From Solwaraspora sp. WMMA2065 (GTDB lineage Bacteria; Actinomycetota; Actinomycetes; Mycobacteriales; Micromonosporaceae), in contig NZ_CP128361.1 of NCBI RefSeq assembly GCF_030345075.1, forward strand, positions 2,976,001 to 3,040,000: DNA of 64,000 bases. The letters are read 5' to 3'. Position numbers and translations under genes: made by a program. The stretch's first letter is position 1. Each line of letters opens with the position of its first letter. This document shows, piece by piece, positions 51,777 through 60,037 of this stretch. The notes under the pieces were generated by a model. That model was not told the origin of the DNA and did no database searches. It saw only the letters and a list, made by a program, of their open reading frames with translations.

Positions 51777-52633
51777 ACAGTCTGCGACTCAGCGACGATC
51801 GCAGCCAGGATCGCACCCGATCAACACCATGCGATCGTCGGCACCCAACTAACCGGCATCACCGCCCAACCGGTCAGGATGAGGTCGGCCGCAGCGTCCC
51901 CCATCTGGCTCGACGTTATGTGCCGACTCAATCTCGACGAGGACGAGGGCACGTTTCTGACCGTCCAGGCCTCGGTATGCAGCCTGCTGGTAGGCGACGA
52001 GAAAATCGAGTTGTTACACTACGACTACGAACGAAACAAGGCCCGTTACACGGAAGCACATATCCAGGTCAACGCACGCCACGAGGCATTCGAACGCTAC
52101 CTTGCCGAGACCCGAAAAAAGGGGATAAACGGGCTGAACAAAATCCACCTCCCAGTTGGTGGACGCCGGTTCCGCCCCGCCCTGGAAGACCTTCTTGAGT
52201 GTCTTATCGTCGAAGATCTCGTGGCACCGAAGAATGACTGGGAGACTACCCTCAACCAGAGCCGGGACCGGTACCGTCGCAAACAAGCAGCCGCCGTGGT
52301 CCGGCGCGATCCCACATGCGCTGTTGAGGAACTCGAACGACTTGGCTACCAGGTCAGCCCACCGGGCGACGCCAACCGTCGGACGCTGCTGGACCGGCTG
52401 GTGCGGCCACGACAGCGCGGCGATGTTCCCGATGGAGAGCGTCAGAAGCCCCGAAATTCCCGCCGCAGACGCTGAATGCGTTCCGGTAGCGTCCAGGAAG
52501 GTACGCCACACAATCGCCTGGCGGTGGTGTTCATCAGTCGTGACGCAATGTGGCGACCCACCGCAGTCACCACCGCGATGCCACCCATCTCCGGGCCGGC
52601 GAGTTCCTCGATCTCCGGCGGCACCAGCGCGGC

Positions 52634-52648
52634 CTTACCGACGGTAAG
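52634..52648. promoter_or_regulatory. 15-bp palindrome before the VbhA-like gene
   Basis: CTTACCG-A-CGGTAAG is perfect. A TAGACA hexamer (52653-52658) follows and may be the -10 box, so the dyad would overlap the promoter. Confidence 0.5.
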
Positions 52649-52676
52649 TGTGTAGACAATCGGGCACACTCGGGAA

Positions 52677-52898
52677 GTGCTGGTTGAGACGTTGTCGGTT
52701 CGCGAAACCCGTGAGCAACTACCCGGCGAGACGGCTGCCGAGCGTACCCGGTCGTTTATGCAGGCAGCAGCCTCGGTAAGGGCTGAAGGGTTGACGGCGA
52801 GCGCCCACGTCGAGACTGTCATGGAGCGGTGGACTGGCGGCGAGATCAGCACTGAGCAGATGCGTAATCTCGTCCGGCGGCTCTATGGCGCGGCGTGA
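52677..52898 (+). CDS. VbhA-like antitoxin, orphan
   Basis: 73 aa. RTRSFMQAAASVRAEGLTAS followed by VMERWTGGEISTEQMRNLV matches the small helical VbhA antitoxin fold, including the inhibitory-helix region and the GEIS turn. VbhA proteins block Fic-type AMP-transferase toxins, but no Fic gene lies beside it here. It may be a solitary remnant, or serve a toxin elsewhere. The start is GTG with GGGAA upstream. Confidence 0.65.
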   Translation: MLVETLSVRETREQLPGETAAERTRSFMQAAASVRAEGLTASAHVETVMERWTGGEISTEQMRNLVRRLYGAA

Positions 52899-52906
52899 CC
52901 GTCGAT

Positions 52907-54529
52907 TCATACCTCGGCGTACCGGACCTCGCCGGCGACCACGGTGGCCAGGACCGTGCCGGCGAGCAGCGCGTCAGGGTCCGGGGTGAGTGGGTCGACG
53001 TCGAGCAGGGTCAGGTCCGCCGGCTCGCCGACCCGCAGCACCCCGGCGCCCCAGCCGGCCCGCCGGTTGCCGGCCACCTCGGCAGCGCCGGTGGTGAACA
53101 GCGCCAGCGCCTCAGGCGCGGTGATCGCCTGGTCCGGCCCGAGCGGCTCGTCGCGGCCCCGGACCCGACGGGTACGGGCCTGCCAGATGCCGTGCAGCAC
53201 CGACATCGGCGGCCCCGGCCCGTCCGAGCCGCCACCGACCGTCACCCCGGCGTCCAACCAGGACCGAAGCGGGTTCGCGGCGGCCGCGGCCGGCTCGCCG
53301 AGTCGGTCGATCAGGTTGAGCCCGAACGCCCACTGCAGCGCCGGATGCGCCGACACCGGCACGCCGAGCCGCCGGGCGGTGGCCATCGCCGCCGGCCCAG
53401 GGCCGAGGTAGGCGTGGATCAGGTGGAAGCCCAGTCCGGCGATCGGCTTGCCGGCCGCGACCTCGGCGAAGACCGACAGGGTGAGGTCGATCGCGGCGTC
53501 GCCGACGGCATGCACGCCGACGCCCCGCCCGTGCGCCGCCGCTGCCGCGCAGTGCGCCCGCACCGTGTCGGTACGCAGGCTCTGGTTGCCGTGGTAGCCG
53601 TCGGTGCCCGGCCAGGGTGACGACAGCAGCGCGGTGCCGAGCGAGCCGCCGCCGTCGAGGAACAGCTTCGTCGGCCCGGCGCGCAGCAGACCCGGCGCGG
53701 CCCGGTCAAGATCACAACCATCGAGGGTACGGCGAAGCTGCGCGTCGTCGACGTCGTCGCCGCCCAACGGCATCGCCACGGTACGCAGCCGCAGCGCACC
53801 GGCCCGGCCGGCCGCCGCGTACGCGGCCAGTTCGGCGGCCGGCACCGCCGGGTCGACGGCGGTGGTGATCCCGTGGGCGAGCAGTTCCGCCTGCCCGGCG
53901 GTGATCCAGTCGATCCTCGTCTGCTGGTCCGGCTCCGGGACCACCGCACGGACCAGGGCGACCGCCGGATGTTCGACGAGCAGCCCGGTCGGGGTGCCGT
54001 CGGGGTACCGGTCGATCCGCCCACCGGGCGGGTCCGGGGTGCCGGCGGAGATCCCGGCCAGCCGCAGCGCGGTCAGATTGGCGATGCCGTCGTGGCCCTT
54101 ACGGTCCAGCAGCACCGGCCGGCCAGGAGCGGCGGCCTCCAGCTCGGCGGCGCTGGGTAGCCGGCGTTCGGCCAGGTCACCGGGGTCGAAGCCGGCGTCG
54201 GCCTCGATCCACCGGCGGGTGGGATGCCGGCGGGCGTGCCCGCTGATCCGGTCGCAGATGTCGCGGACGCTGACCGCATCGTCCAGCCCGACCCGGGCGG
54301 CGGCCCGGCCGGCCCAGATCAGATGGACATGGCTGTCGACGAAGCCGGGTAGCACCACCGCGCCGGGCGGGGCGAGCTCCGGCGTACCGGTGGGGACGGC
54401 GGCGCGGGCGGCGCGCAGGTCGCCGACGGCGGCTATCCGCCCGGCGCGCACGGCGACCGCTTCGGCCCGCGGGCCGGCCGGGTCCATCGTCCGCACGTCG
54501 CCGACAACGAGCAGATCACCGCCGGTCAC
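52907..54529 (-). CDS. Amidohydrolase 3 (YtcJ/formamide-deformylase-like)
   Basis: 540 aa. GFVDSHVHLIWAG gives HxH, DRKGHDG and VGVHAVGDAAIDL follow, and GGGSDGPGPPMSVLHGIW carries the late metal aspartate. This family includes N-substituted formamide deformylase and related amidases. It is last gene of the 64000-52907 operon and overlaps the flavoenzyme gene by GTGA. Likely releases formate or an acyl group from an amide intermediate. Confidence 0.87.
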   Translation of the reverse strand: MTGGDLLVVGDVRTMDPAGPRAEAVAVRAGRIAAVGDLRAARAAVPTGTPELAPPGAVVLPGFVDSHVHLIWAGRAAARVGLDDAVSVRDICDRISGHARRHPTRRWIEADAGFDPGDLAERRLPSAAELEAAAPGRPVLLDRKGHDGIANLTALRLAGISAGTPDPPGGRIDRYPDGTPTGLLVEHPAVALVRAVVPEPDQQTRIDWITAGQAELLAHGITTAVDPAVPAAELAAYAAAGRAGALRLRTVAMPLGGDDVDDAQLRRTLDGCDLDRAAPGLLRAGPTKLFLDGGGSLGTALLSSPWPGTDGYHGNQSLRTDTVRAHCAAAAAHGRGVGVHAVGDAAIDLTLSVFAEVAAGKPIAGLGFHLIHAYLGPGPAAMATARRLGVPVSAHPALQWAFGLNLIDRLGEPAAAAANPLRSWLDAGVTVGGGSDGPGPPMSVLHGIWQARTRRVRGRDEPLGPDQAITAPEALALFTTGAAEVAGNRRAGWGAGVLRVGEPADLTLLDVDPLTPDPDALLAGTVLATVVAGEVRYAEV

Positions 54530-56502
54530 CGGGTCACCTGCCGGAAGGCGAGGGCCTCGTGCACGGTACGGGCGGCCCGCGCCCCGGCGTGCACCGCGTC
54601 GTGCAGCCGTCCCGGGCGCAGCGCGTCGCCGCAGCGCAGCACCGGCCGGCCGGCGGCCACCTCGGCGCCGGCCTCGTACAGGTCCTGGTGGGGTTCGCGA
54701 CCGACCGCAGCGACGATCAGCCTGGCCCGCAACACCGTCCCGTCCACCTGCACCTCCTGGTCGTTGGTAACCCTGGCCCGGTGGCCGAGCACGGTCCGCA
54801 CCCCGACCGACGCGAGCAGGTCGACCCAGGTCGGTGGGTCGTCGGGGGGTTCATCGTCGAGCACCCGGGTGGTGTCGCCGAGCAGCGTGACATCCGCACC
54901 GCGCCGGGCCAGCGCGGCGGCCGTGCTGGTGCCGGTCCGGCCGGCGCCGATCACCAGCACCGGACCGTCGGCGGGCAGCGGCACCAGCCCGCGCAGCACG
55001 TCGAGCGCAGGCACCGCGCCGGGCAGCGACCGCGCCACGCCGCCGGTGGCGACCAGCAGCCCGGCCCACTCTGCGCCGAGGTCCGTCGGGTGCAGCGCAG
55101 TGTCGACCACCTCGACGGGGCTGGCCGCGAGCCGGTCGGTCAACCAGCGCAGGTACGGGGCGAAGCTGTCGTGCACCCCGCTGTCCACCGCGTCCCGCAG
55201 GGCACCGCCGGGCCGGCCGCCGGTGTAGAGCCGGACCCGGTGTCCATGCTCGGCGAGCCGGTGTGCGGCTTCCAGACCGGCCGGACCGGCCCCGGCGACG
55301 AGCACCGGGGCGTCCGACGGCACCAGGTGAGGCGACCGGTTGGCCGGTCGCACCGGGCCGGACGACGCTGAGGCCGGCGGCAGGCTCAGCGATGGGTTGA
55401 CGGTGCAGGCGACCGGCCGGCCGATCAGGGCGGCGCGGGCGTGGCAGCCGTCGTTGCCGCGTACGCAGGGTCGGATCCGCCTGGCGGCGCCGGCGAGCGC
55501 CTTCTCCGCCCAGTCCGGGTCGGCGAGGAAGGCCCGGCCGAGCGCGACCAGGTCGGCGGTGCCGTCGCGCAGCAGCCCGGCCGCCTGTGCCGGTTCGGTG
55601 ATCCCGCCGCAGGCGATGGTAGGCAGACCGGCGGCCCGCAGGGTCCGGGCCGATCGCCAGACGGCCCCGGGTGGCACGGCGGCCGGCGGCACCTGGCGTA
55701 CCCGCGTGGCGTGGTTGCCGGACGACACGTGTACCGCGTCGACCTGGCCGGTGGCGGCCAGGGCCGCGACCAGCTCGGTGGTCTCGGCCAGCTCCTGCCC
55801 ACCAGTTTCGTGGTCGCGGTCGGACAGCCGTACGGTGAGCGCCACCTCGGCCGGCAGCGCGGCCCGGCAGCGGGCGACGACCTCCAGCAGGACACGACGT
55901 CGCCGGGCCGGATCGCCGCCGTAGTCGTCGTCGCGCCGGTTGGTGTGTGGGGAGAGGAACCCGGCGAGCAGGTAGCCGTTGGACGCCTGGATCTCTACCA
56001 CCTGGAAGCCGGCCTGGGCCGCGCGGCCTGCCGCCCGGCCGAAGCCGTCGACGACCGCGGCGATCTCGTCGACGGTGATGGCGCGGGGCCGCAGCCCGAG
56101 TCGGCGTTCGATGGCGGGCCAGGGCACCGCCGACGCGGCGAGCGCCTCCCCCGGCAGGGTGCGTTGTCGTCCGGCGTGGGCGATCTGCAGCCCGGCGACG
56201 CGACCGTCGGCCCGGATCCGCTCGGCGACCGGGGCCAACGCGGCGGCGTGGTCGTCGCTGGCGATGCTGAGATGGCCGGGGAAGCCGAGGGCGGCGCCGT
56301 CATCGATCGCGGTGAACTCGACGATGGTCAACGCGCTCCCCCGGCCGACCCGCGCATAGTGGTCCCGGTGCCACGGCCGGGCGTACCCGCCCGTGTCGGC
56401 CGCACCGGTCGAGGTGGGTGCCTTGACGATCCGGGACCGCAGCGTGACCGGCCCGAGCCGGTACGGGTCGGCGAGCAGCGTGGCCGCTTCGGCGGAGTCC
56501 AT
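54526..56502 (-). CDS. FadH-like NADH:flavin oxidoreductase/NAD(P)-binding fusion
   Basis: 658 aa. An old-yellow-enzyme barrel (residues 1-320; QIAHAGRQ, QASNGYLLAGFLSPHTNRRDDDYGG) is followed by an Fe-S segment and a pyridine-nucleotide disulfide-type domain (VLVAGAGPAGLEAAHRLAEHG). The expected cluster motif is CxxCxxxC...C; here it reads C-V-R-G-N-D-G-C with a later C, so the second cysteine is glycine. It reduces an activated C=C bond. TGATG overlap with the preceding gene. Confidence 0.88.
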   Translation of the reverse strand: MDSAEAATLLADPYRLGPVTLRSRIVKAPTSTGAADTGGYARPWHRDHYARVGRGSALTIVEFTAIDDGAALGFPGHLSIASDDHAAALAPVAERIRADGRVAGLQIAHAGRQRTLPGEALAASAVPWPAIERRLGLRPRAITVDEIAAVVDGFGRAAGRAAQAGFQVVEIQASNGYLLAGFLSPHTNRRDDDYGGDPARRRRVLLEVVARCRAALPAEVALTVRLSDRDHETGGQELAETTELVAALAATGQVDAVHVSSGNHATRVRQVPPAAVPPGAVWRSARTLRAAGLPTIACGGITEPAQAAGLLRDGTADLVALGRAFLADPDWAEKALAGAARRIRPCVRGNDGCHARAALIGRPVACTVNPSLSLPPASASSGPVRPANRSPHLVPSDAPVLVAGAGPAGLEAAHRLAEHGHRVRLYTGGRPGGALRDAVDSGVHDSFAPYLRWLTDRLAASPVEVVDTALHPTDLGAEWAGLLVATGGVARSLPGAVPALDVLRGLVPLPADGPVLVIGAGRTGTSTAAALARRGADVTLLGDTTRVLDDEPPDDPPTWVDLLASVGVRTVLGHRARVTNDQEVQVDGTVLRARLIVAAVGREPHQDLYEAGAEVAAGRPVLRCGDALRPGRLHDAVHAGARAARTVHEALAFRQVTR

Positions 56503-58022
56503 CAACGGCCCCGCAGCACCCGGGCGGCGCCGTCGGCGCGGGGGTCGCTGGCCGCGTCGAGGCCGGCCGGGGTGAGCCGGGACAGTTGGACGTGCCCGGC
56601 GTCGTCGTGACGCCGCGGCAGCTGCACCACCCGCAGGCCGAGGTCGGTGGCGGCGGCCCGCAGCGCGTCGGTGGCCGGGGTGTCGGGTTCGAGCAGCAGG
56701 CTGGGCCGGTCCTGGCCGACGTCGCGGGCGCCGATCACCCAGCGGGGGCGGGCCAGCAGGTTGGCCGGGTCGGCGGTGGTCAGCGCGTCGGCGGCGACCT
56801 GGGCCAGGATCCACGGCTGGGCCCGGCCGCCCTGGCAGCCGAGCGCGACGACCCGGTCCGGGCCGGTGGCTATCGCCGGGCAGAGGGTGTGCGGTGGGCG
56901 GGCACCGGGGCGCAGCCGGCCGGGGTGGGTCGGGTCGAGGCTGAACACCGATCCCCGGTTGTGCAGCACCAGGCCGGTGCCGGGTTCGCAGATGCCGGCA
57001 CCGAAGGTCTGGAAGACGCTCTGGATCAGGGTGACGGCGGTGCCGTCGTTGCCGACGGCGGTGACCGCGACGGTGTCGCCGGCCGGTTTCGGGCCGGCCG
57101 GCGGCGCCGGCCCGGTCGGTGGGTCGGTGCGAAGCAGCAGCCCGTCGAGGTCGACCGGGCCGACCCGGGGGTCACCGAGGAGGGTGTCGCGGCGCTGTTC
57201 GGCGGTCCGGGCGGTGGCCAACGCGGCGTTGGCGTTGGCGTTGGCGTTGGCGGCGAGCATGGCCAGCAGGGTGGCGCCCTGGCTGGGTGGCGGCGCGACG
57301 GACCAGGTCACCTGGGAGCCGGCGGCGGCGTACCGCAGTGGATCGGTCAGCTCGGCGGCGTGCCCGGCGAGGTCGGCGGTGGTCAGCGGGCTGCCCAGCG
57401 CGGCCAGTCCGGCGGCCAGCGCCTCGGCGAGTTCGCCCTGGTAGTAGTCGCGCCAGTCGGCGCCGATGGTGCCGAGGGTGCGGGCCAGCGCCGGCTGGCG
57501 CAGCACCGCTCCGGGCGGCAGCGGCGTACCGTCGCCGTCGAGCAGCAACGCGGCCAGGCCGGGATCGGCGCGTACCACGTCGAGCCGGCGCAGGATCGCC
57601 GCAGCCAGGCCGGGGCTGACCGGTACGCCGCCGGCGGCCAACTCGACGGCGGGTGCCAGCACCCGGGCCAGCGGCAGCCGGCCGCCGAGTCCGGCGAGCG
57701 CGGCCCAGCCGGCGACGACACCGGGCACGGTGACGGTCAGCGGTCCGCCGGGCGGCATCCGGTCGGCGGCTGCGCGCAGCGCAGCGACGTCCACGCCGCC
57801 GGCGGCGGCGCCGACCGACAACACCGCGCGTACCTCGTCGTCGGGGGTGCGGACCAGAGCGATCAGATCACCGCCGGCCGAGCACTGGTGCGGGTAGGCG
57901 ACGGTGAGCGCGGCGGCGGCGGCGAGGGCGGCGTCAACGACGCCACCGCCGGCCGCTACCACGTCGGCGGCGGCGTCCAACGCGGCCGGATGTGGTGCGG
58001 CGAGCGCGATCTCGATCGACAT
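56502..58022 (-). CDS. Gamma-glutamyltransferase-family Ntn hydrolase
   Basis: 506 aa. PHQCSAGGDLIALV, TVPGVVAGWAAL, PPPSQGATLLAML and the presumed autocleavage threonine in GDTVAVTAVGNDG fit the GGT family. No signal peptide, so cytoplasmic, unlike typical GGT. An Ala-Asn repeat (ANANANANA) encoded by a short tandem run near 57230-57250 lies before the small subunit. It may remove a gamma-glutamyl tag from an amine (as in gamma-glutamylated amine catabolism) or act as an acylase. Confidence 0.87.
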   Translation of the reverse strand: MSIEIALAAPHPAALDAAADVVAAGGGVVDAALAAAAALTVAYPHQCSAGGDLIALVRTPDDEVRAVLSVGAAAGGVDVAALRAAADRMPPGGPLTVTVPGVVAGWAALAGLGGRLPLARVLAPAVELAAGGVPVSPGLAAAILRRLDVVRADPGLAALLLDGDGTPLPPGAVLRQPALARTLGTIGADWRDYYQGELAEALAAGLAALGSPLTTADLAGHAAELTDPLRYAAAGSQVTWSVAPPPSQGATLLAMLAANANANANAALATARTAEQRRDTLLGDPRVGPVDLDGLLLRTDPPTGPAPPAGPKPAGDTVAVTAVGNDGTAVTLIQSVFQTFGAGICEPGTGLVLHNRGSVFSLDPTHPGRLRPGARPPHTLCPAIATGPDRVVALGCQGGRAQPWILAQVAADALTTADPANLLARPRWVIGARDVGQDRPSLLLEPDTPATDALRAAATDLGLRVVQLPRRHDDAGHVQLSRLTPAGLDAASDPRADGAARVLRGR

Positions 58023-58041
58023 GCGGATCAGTCTCGCCGGG

Positions 58042-58674
58042 TCAGTCGCGCTGGACCAGGATGGTACGGGCGAACGCCCCGTCTGCGCCGACCAGTTTCG
58101 TCGGCAGGCAGACCAGTTCGTACTCTCCCGGCGGCACGGCGTCCAGGTCGGCGTTCTCCAGGATGATCACGCCGGAGCCGAGCAGGGCGTGGTGGGCGTC
58201 CCAGGTGTCGGTGCGCCGGTGGCTCTCGATGGTCAGGTAGTCGATGCCGATCAGCGCGACCCGCTGGTCGATCAGCCAGCGGGCGGCCTCCGGGGAGAGT
58301 CCGACCCAGGATTCGGCGCGTTCGGTCTCACGCAGCGGGCCGGCCGAGTTGCTGGTCTTCAGCAGCACCCGGGTGGCACCGGCGACGCCGGCAGCGACCA
58401 GGTCAGCGACGGTCACGTCCCCGTCGACGGCGGTCAGGTCGGCGACCACGGCCGGGCCGACCAAGGTCTCCAGGGCGACCTCGTCGATCGGGGTGGCACC
58501 GTCGACAAAGTGCGCCGGTGCGTCGACATGGGTGCCAGTGTGTGCGCCGAGCCGCCACCGGGTGACGTTGGAGGCGTCGCCGTTGGCCAGCGACTCGACG
58601 ATCTCCACCTCAGGTTTGCGGCCCCAGTGCAGCATCTTCGGATGGATCGGCAGGGTGATGTCGTAGATCTTCAC
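58042..58674 (-). CDS. Cyclase/kynurenine-formamidase-like metal hydrolase
   Basis: 210 aa. HTGTHVDAPAHF is the zinc motif of this family, with DYLTIESH and VICLPTK-like strands following. Relatives hydrolyse N-formylkynurenine, isatin or cyclic amides. Its place beside creatininase and deaminase genes supports opening of a cyclic amide or imide. It starts 32 nt after the creatininase stop. Confidence 0.88.
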   Translation of the reverse strand: MKIYDITLPIHPKMLHWGRKPEVEIVESLANGDASNVTRWRLGAHTGTHVDAPAHFVDGATPIDEVALETLVGPAVVADLTAVDGDVTVADLVAAGVAGATRVLLKTSNSAGPLRETERAESWVGLSPEAARWLIDQRVALIGIDYLTIESHRRTDTWDAHHALLGSGVIILENADLDAVPPGEYELVCLPTKLVGADGAFARTILVQRD

Positions 58675-58706
58675 GCGGGTCCTCCGGGCGGGGCGTGGCG
58701 GGACGG

Positions 58707-59519
58707 TCAGGGCCGGTGAGTGGGGTCAGGCCAGGGTTCGCGCACGGCGGCGGCGACGGCCCGGGAGGTGGTGGCCACACAGCGGTCGTACTCGGCCCGG
58801 CCGTGCTCGGCGGTGGCGTCGGCGACGTCGCGACCCCACACGCCGGTGTCGCTGACCTGGTCCATTCGGTAGTCCCAGAACGAGTCGACGTCGCGGTGCG
58901 AGGTGGCCTTGTCCATCCGGACCAGGTCCGGATACAGGTGCAGCATCACCGAGGTCTCGAAGTAGTTGGCGTGCATCAGCCCGCGCCCGTGGTAGACGTG
59001 GCCATCGACCTCCGGTCCGGGGTACATGGTCACGTAGGCCAACGCCCGTACCCGTGAGTCGCGGTGGCGGACCCGTAGCTTCTCGGCGGAGACGTCGAGC
59101 GAGCCGTTGTTCCAGATATGCCCGTTGAGGAGGATGAATTGCCGTACGCCGCTGGCGTGCAGCGAGTCGATGACGTCCTCGACGACGGCGATCAGGGTCT
59201 CCGGGCGCAGCGCGATGGTGCCGGCAAAGTCGCCGTGTGAGGCGGAGACGCCGAACCCGATGGGGGGCACCACCGGCACGCCGGTGAGCGCGGAGACGTC
59301 GCGGGCGACCGCGTCGCAGATCAGCGTGTCGACAGCGAGCGGCAGGTGCGGGCCGTGCTGTTCGGTGGCACCGACCGGGATGATCACCGAGTCGACAGCG
59401 GTTGCCGTCTGGCCGGCCTCCGGCCAGGTCAGGTCGGCCCAGGCGACCGGGGTGCCGGGGCCGCCGAGCTCGGCGGCGAGCGCCGCCCGGTCAAGGTCGG
59501 TGCGGGACGGTTCAGACAC
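58707..59519 (-). CDS. Creatininase-family amidohydrolase
   Basis: 270 aa. IIPVGATEQHGPHLPLAVDT and LLNGHIWNNGS are the metal-binding motifs of creatininase/MftE-type enzymes, and the later E in ANYFETSVM is conserved. It probably hydrolyses a cyclic or linear amide. The GTG at 59519 has GAGAGGA 6 nt upstream; the annotated longer frame lacks support. Confidence 0.9.
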   Translation of the reverse strand: MSEPSRTDLDRAALAAELGGPGTPVAWADLTWPEAGQTATAVDSVIIPVGATEQHGPHLPLAVDTLICDAVARDVSALTGVPVVPPIGFGVSASHGDFAGTIALRPETLIAVVEDVIDSLHASGVRQFILLNGHIWNNGSLDVSAEKLRVRHRDSRVRALAYVTMYPGPEVDGHVYHGRGLMHANYFETSVMLHLYPDLVRMDKATSHRDVDSFWDYRMDQVSDTGVWGRDVADATAEHGRAEYDRCVATTSRAVAAAVREPWPDPTHRP

Positions 59520-59581
59520 GGTGTTCCTCTCTCGGTACGTGGACGGAGTCGGGCACGGCGCGGTACGTGTACGGGGCCGGG

Positions 59582-60037
59582 TCACCAGGCCCGGCGGGTC
59601 TTCTCCGGTAGCAGGTCGATGGCCTCCGTCGCGGTGACGGCGCCGTCGACGGTGGTGATCCAGACCCGGGCCTGCGGGCTGTAGTCGCTGATCAGCTCGC
59701 GGCACACCCCGCACGGGGCGATGACCCGGAACCGGCCGGCCGGCTTGATCTGCACCGAGACAACGCTGTCGACGGTGAGCGGCGTCCCGGCGGGCAACGC
59801 GGCGCGGGCCACGCCGAGGGCGACACCTTCGGCACAGATCGAGCTGCGCCGGCAGGACCCTTCCAGGTGCACGCCGGTGTGGATGGTGCCGTCCGGGGTG
59901 CGCAGCGCGGTGGCGACCTCGTGCCGGCCGGTGACCCAGACCTTCGCCAGCAGCCGCTGGGCGACGTCGAGCAGCTCGACCTCGCCCGGGGTCATCCCGT
60001 CCGGTGCCGGCACCGGCGCGACATCCTCGGCGGTCAT
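59582..60037 (-). CDS. Cytidine/blasticidin-deaminase-like protein
   Basis: 151 aa. Zinc motif C-A-E in SSICAEGVALG and P-C-G-V-C in APCGVCREL give three cysteines and the catalytic glutamate, as in small tetrameric cytidine deaminases. It would deaminate an amino-pyrimidine-like or guanidine-like ring. ATGA overlap with the amidohydrolase gene upstream. An additional N-terminal tail of about 20 residues is present. Confidence 0.9.
   Translation of the reverse strand: MTAEDVAPVPAPDGMTPGEVELLDVAQRLLAKVWVTGRHEVATALRTPDGTIHTGVHLEGSCRRSSICAEGVALGVARAALPAGTPLTVDSVVSVQIKPAGRFRVIAPCGVCRELISDYSPQARVWITTVDGAVTATEAIDLLPEKTRRAW

Larger units (their letters stand above)
50814..52475 (+). pseudogene. Hypothetical gene split by the IS element
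   Basis: Left part 50814-50894 (possible TTG start; ALIEQSRQFAENLRILLNN) and right part 51780-52475 (WLDVMCRLNLDEDEGTF, KIELLHYDYERNKARYTEAH) are in the same frame. Removing the IS plus one 3-bp duplication (885 nt, 295 codons) restores one frame of about 258 codons with a threonine at the junction. The right part alone (ATG 51879, 198 aa) could still be expressed. The product is charged, mostly helical and unrecognised; the last 25 residues look degenerate. It overlaps the 63-aa gene, suggesting a former two-gene operon. Confidence 0.65.

Noticed and set aside
52442-52675. Minus-strand frame (PEIEELAGPEMGGIAVV...) overlapping the IS-split gene and the VbhA-like promoter
   Set aside because: It has no start or ribosome site and no known family, and its upstream part is antisense to the VbhA-like gene.
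52907-52907. Fic toxin partner for the VbhA-like protein
   Set aside because: The next gene is a clear amidohydrolase; no HPFxxGNG-type motif was seen in the window.
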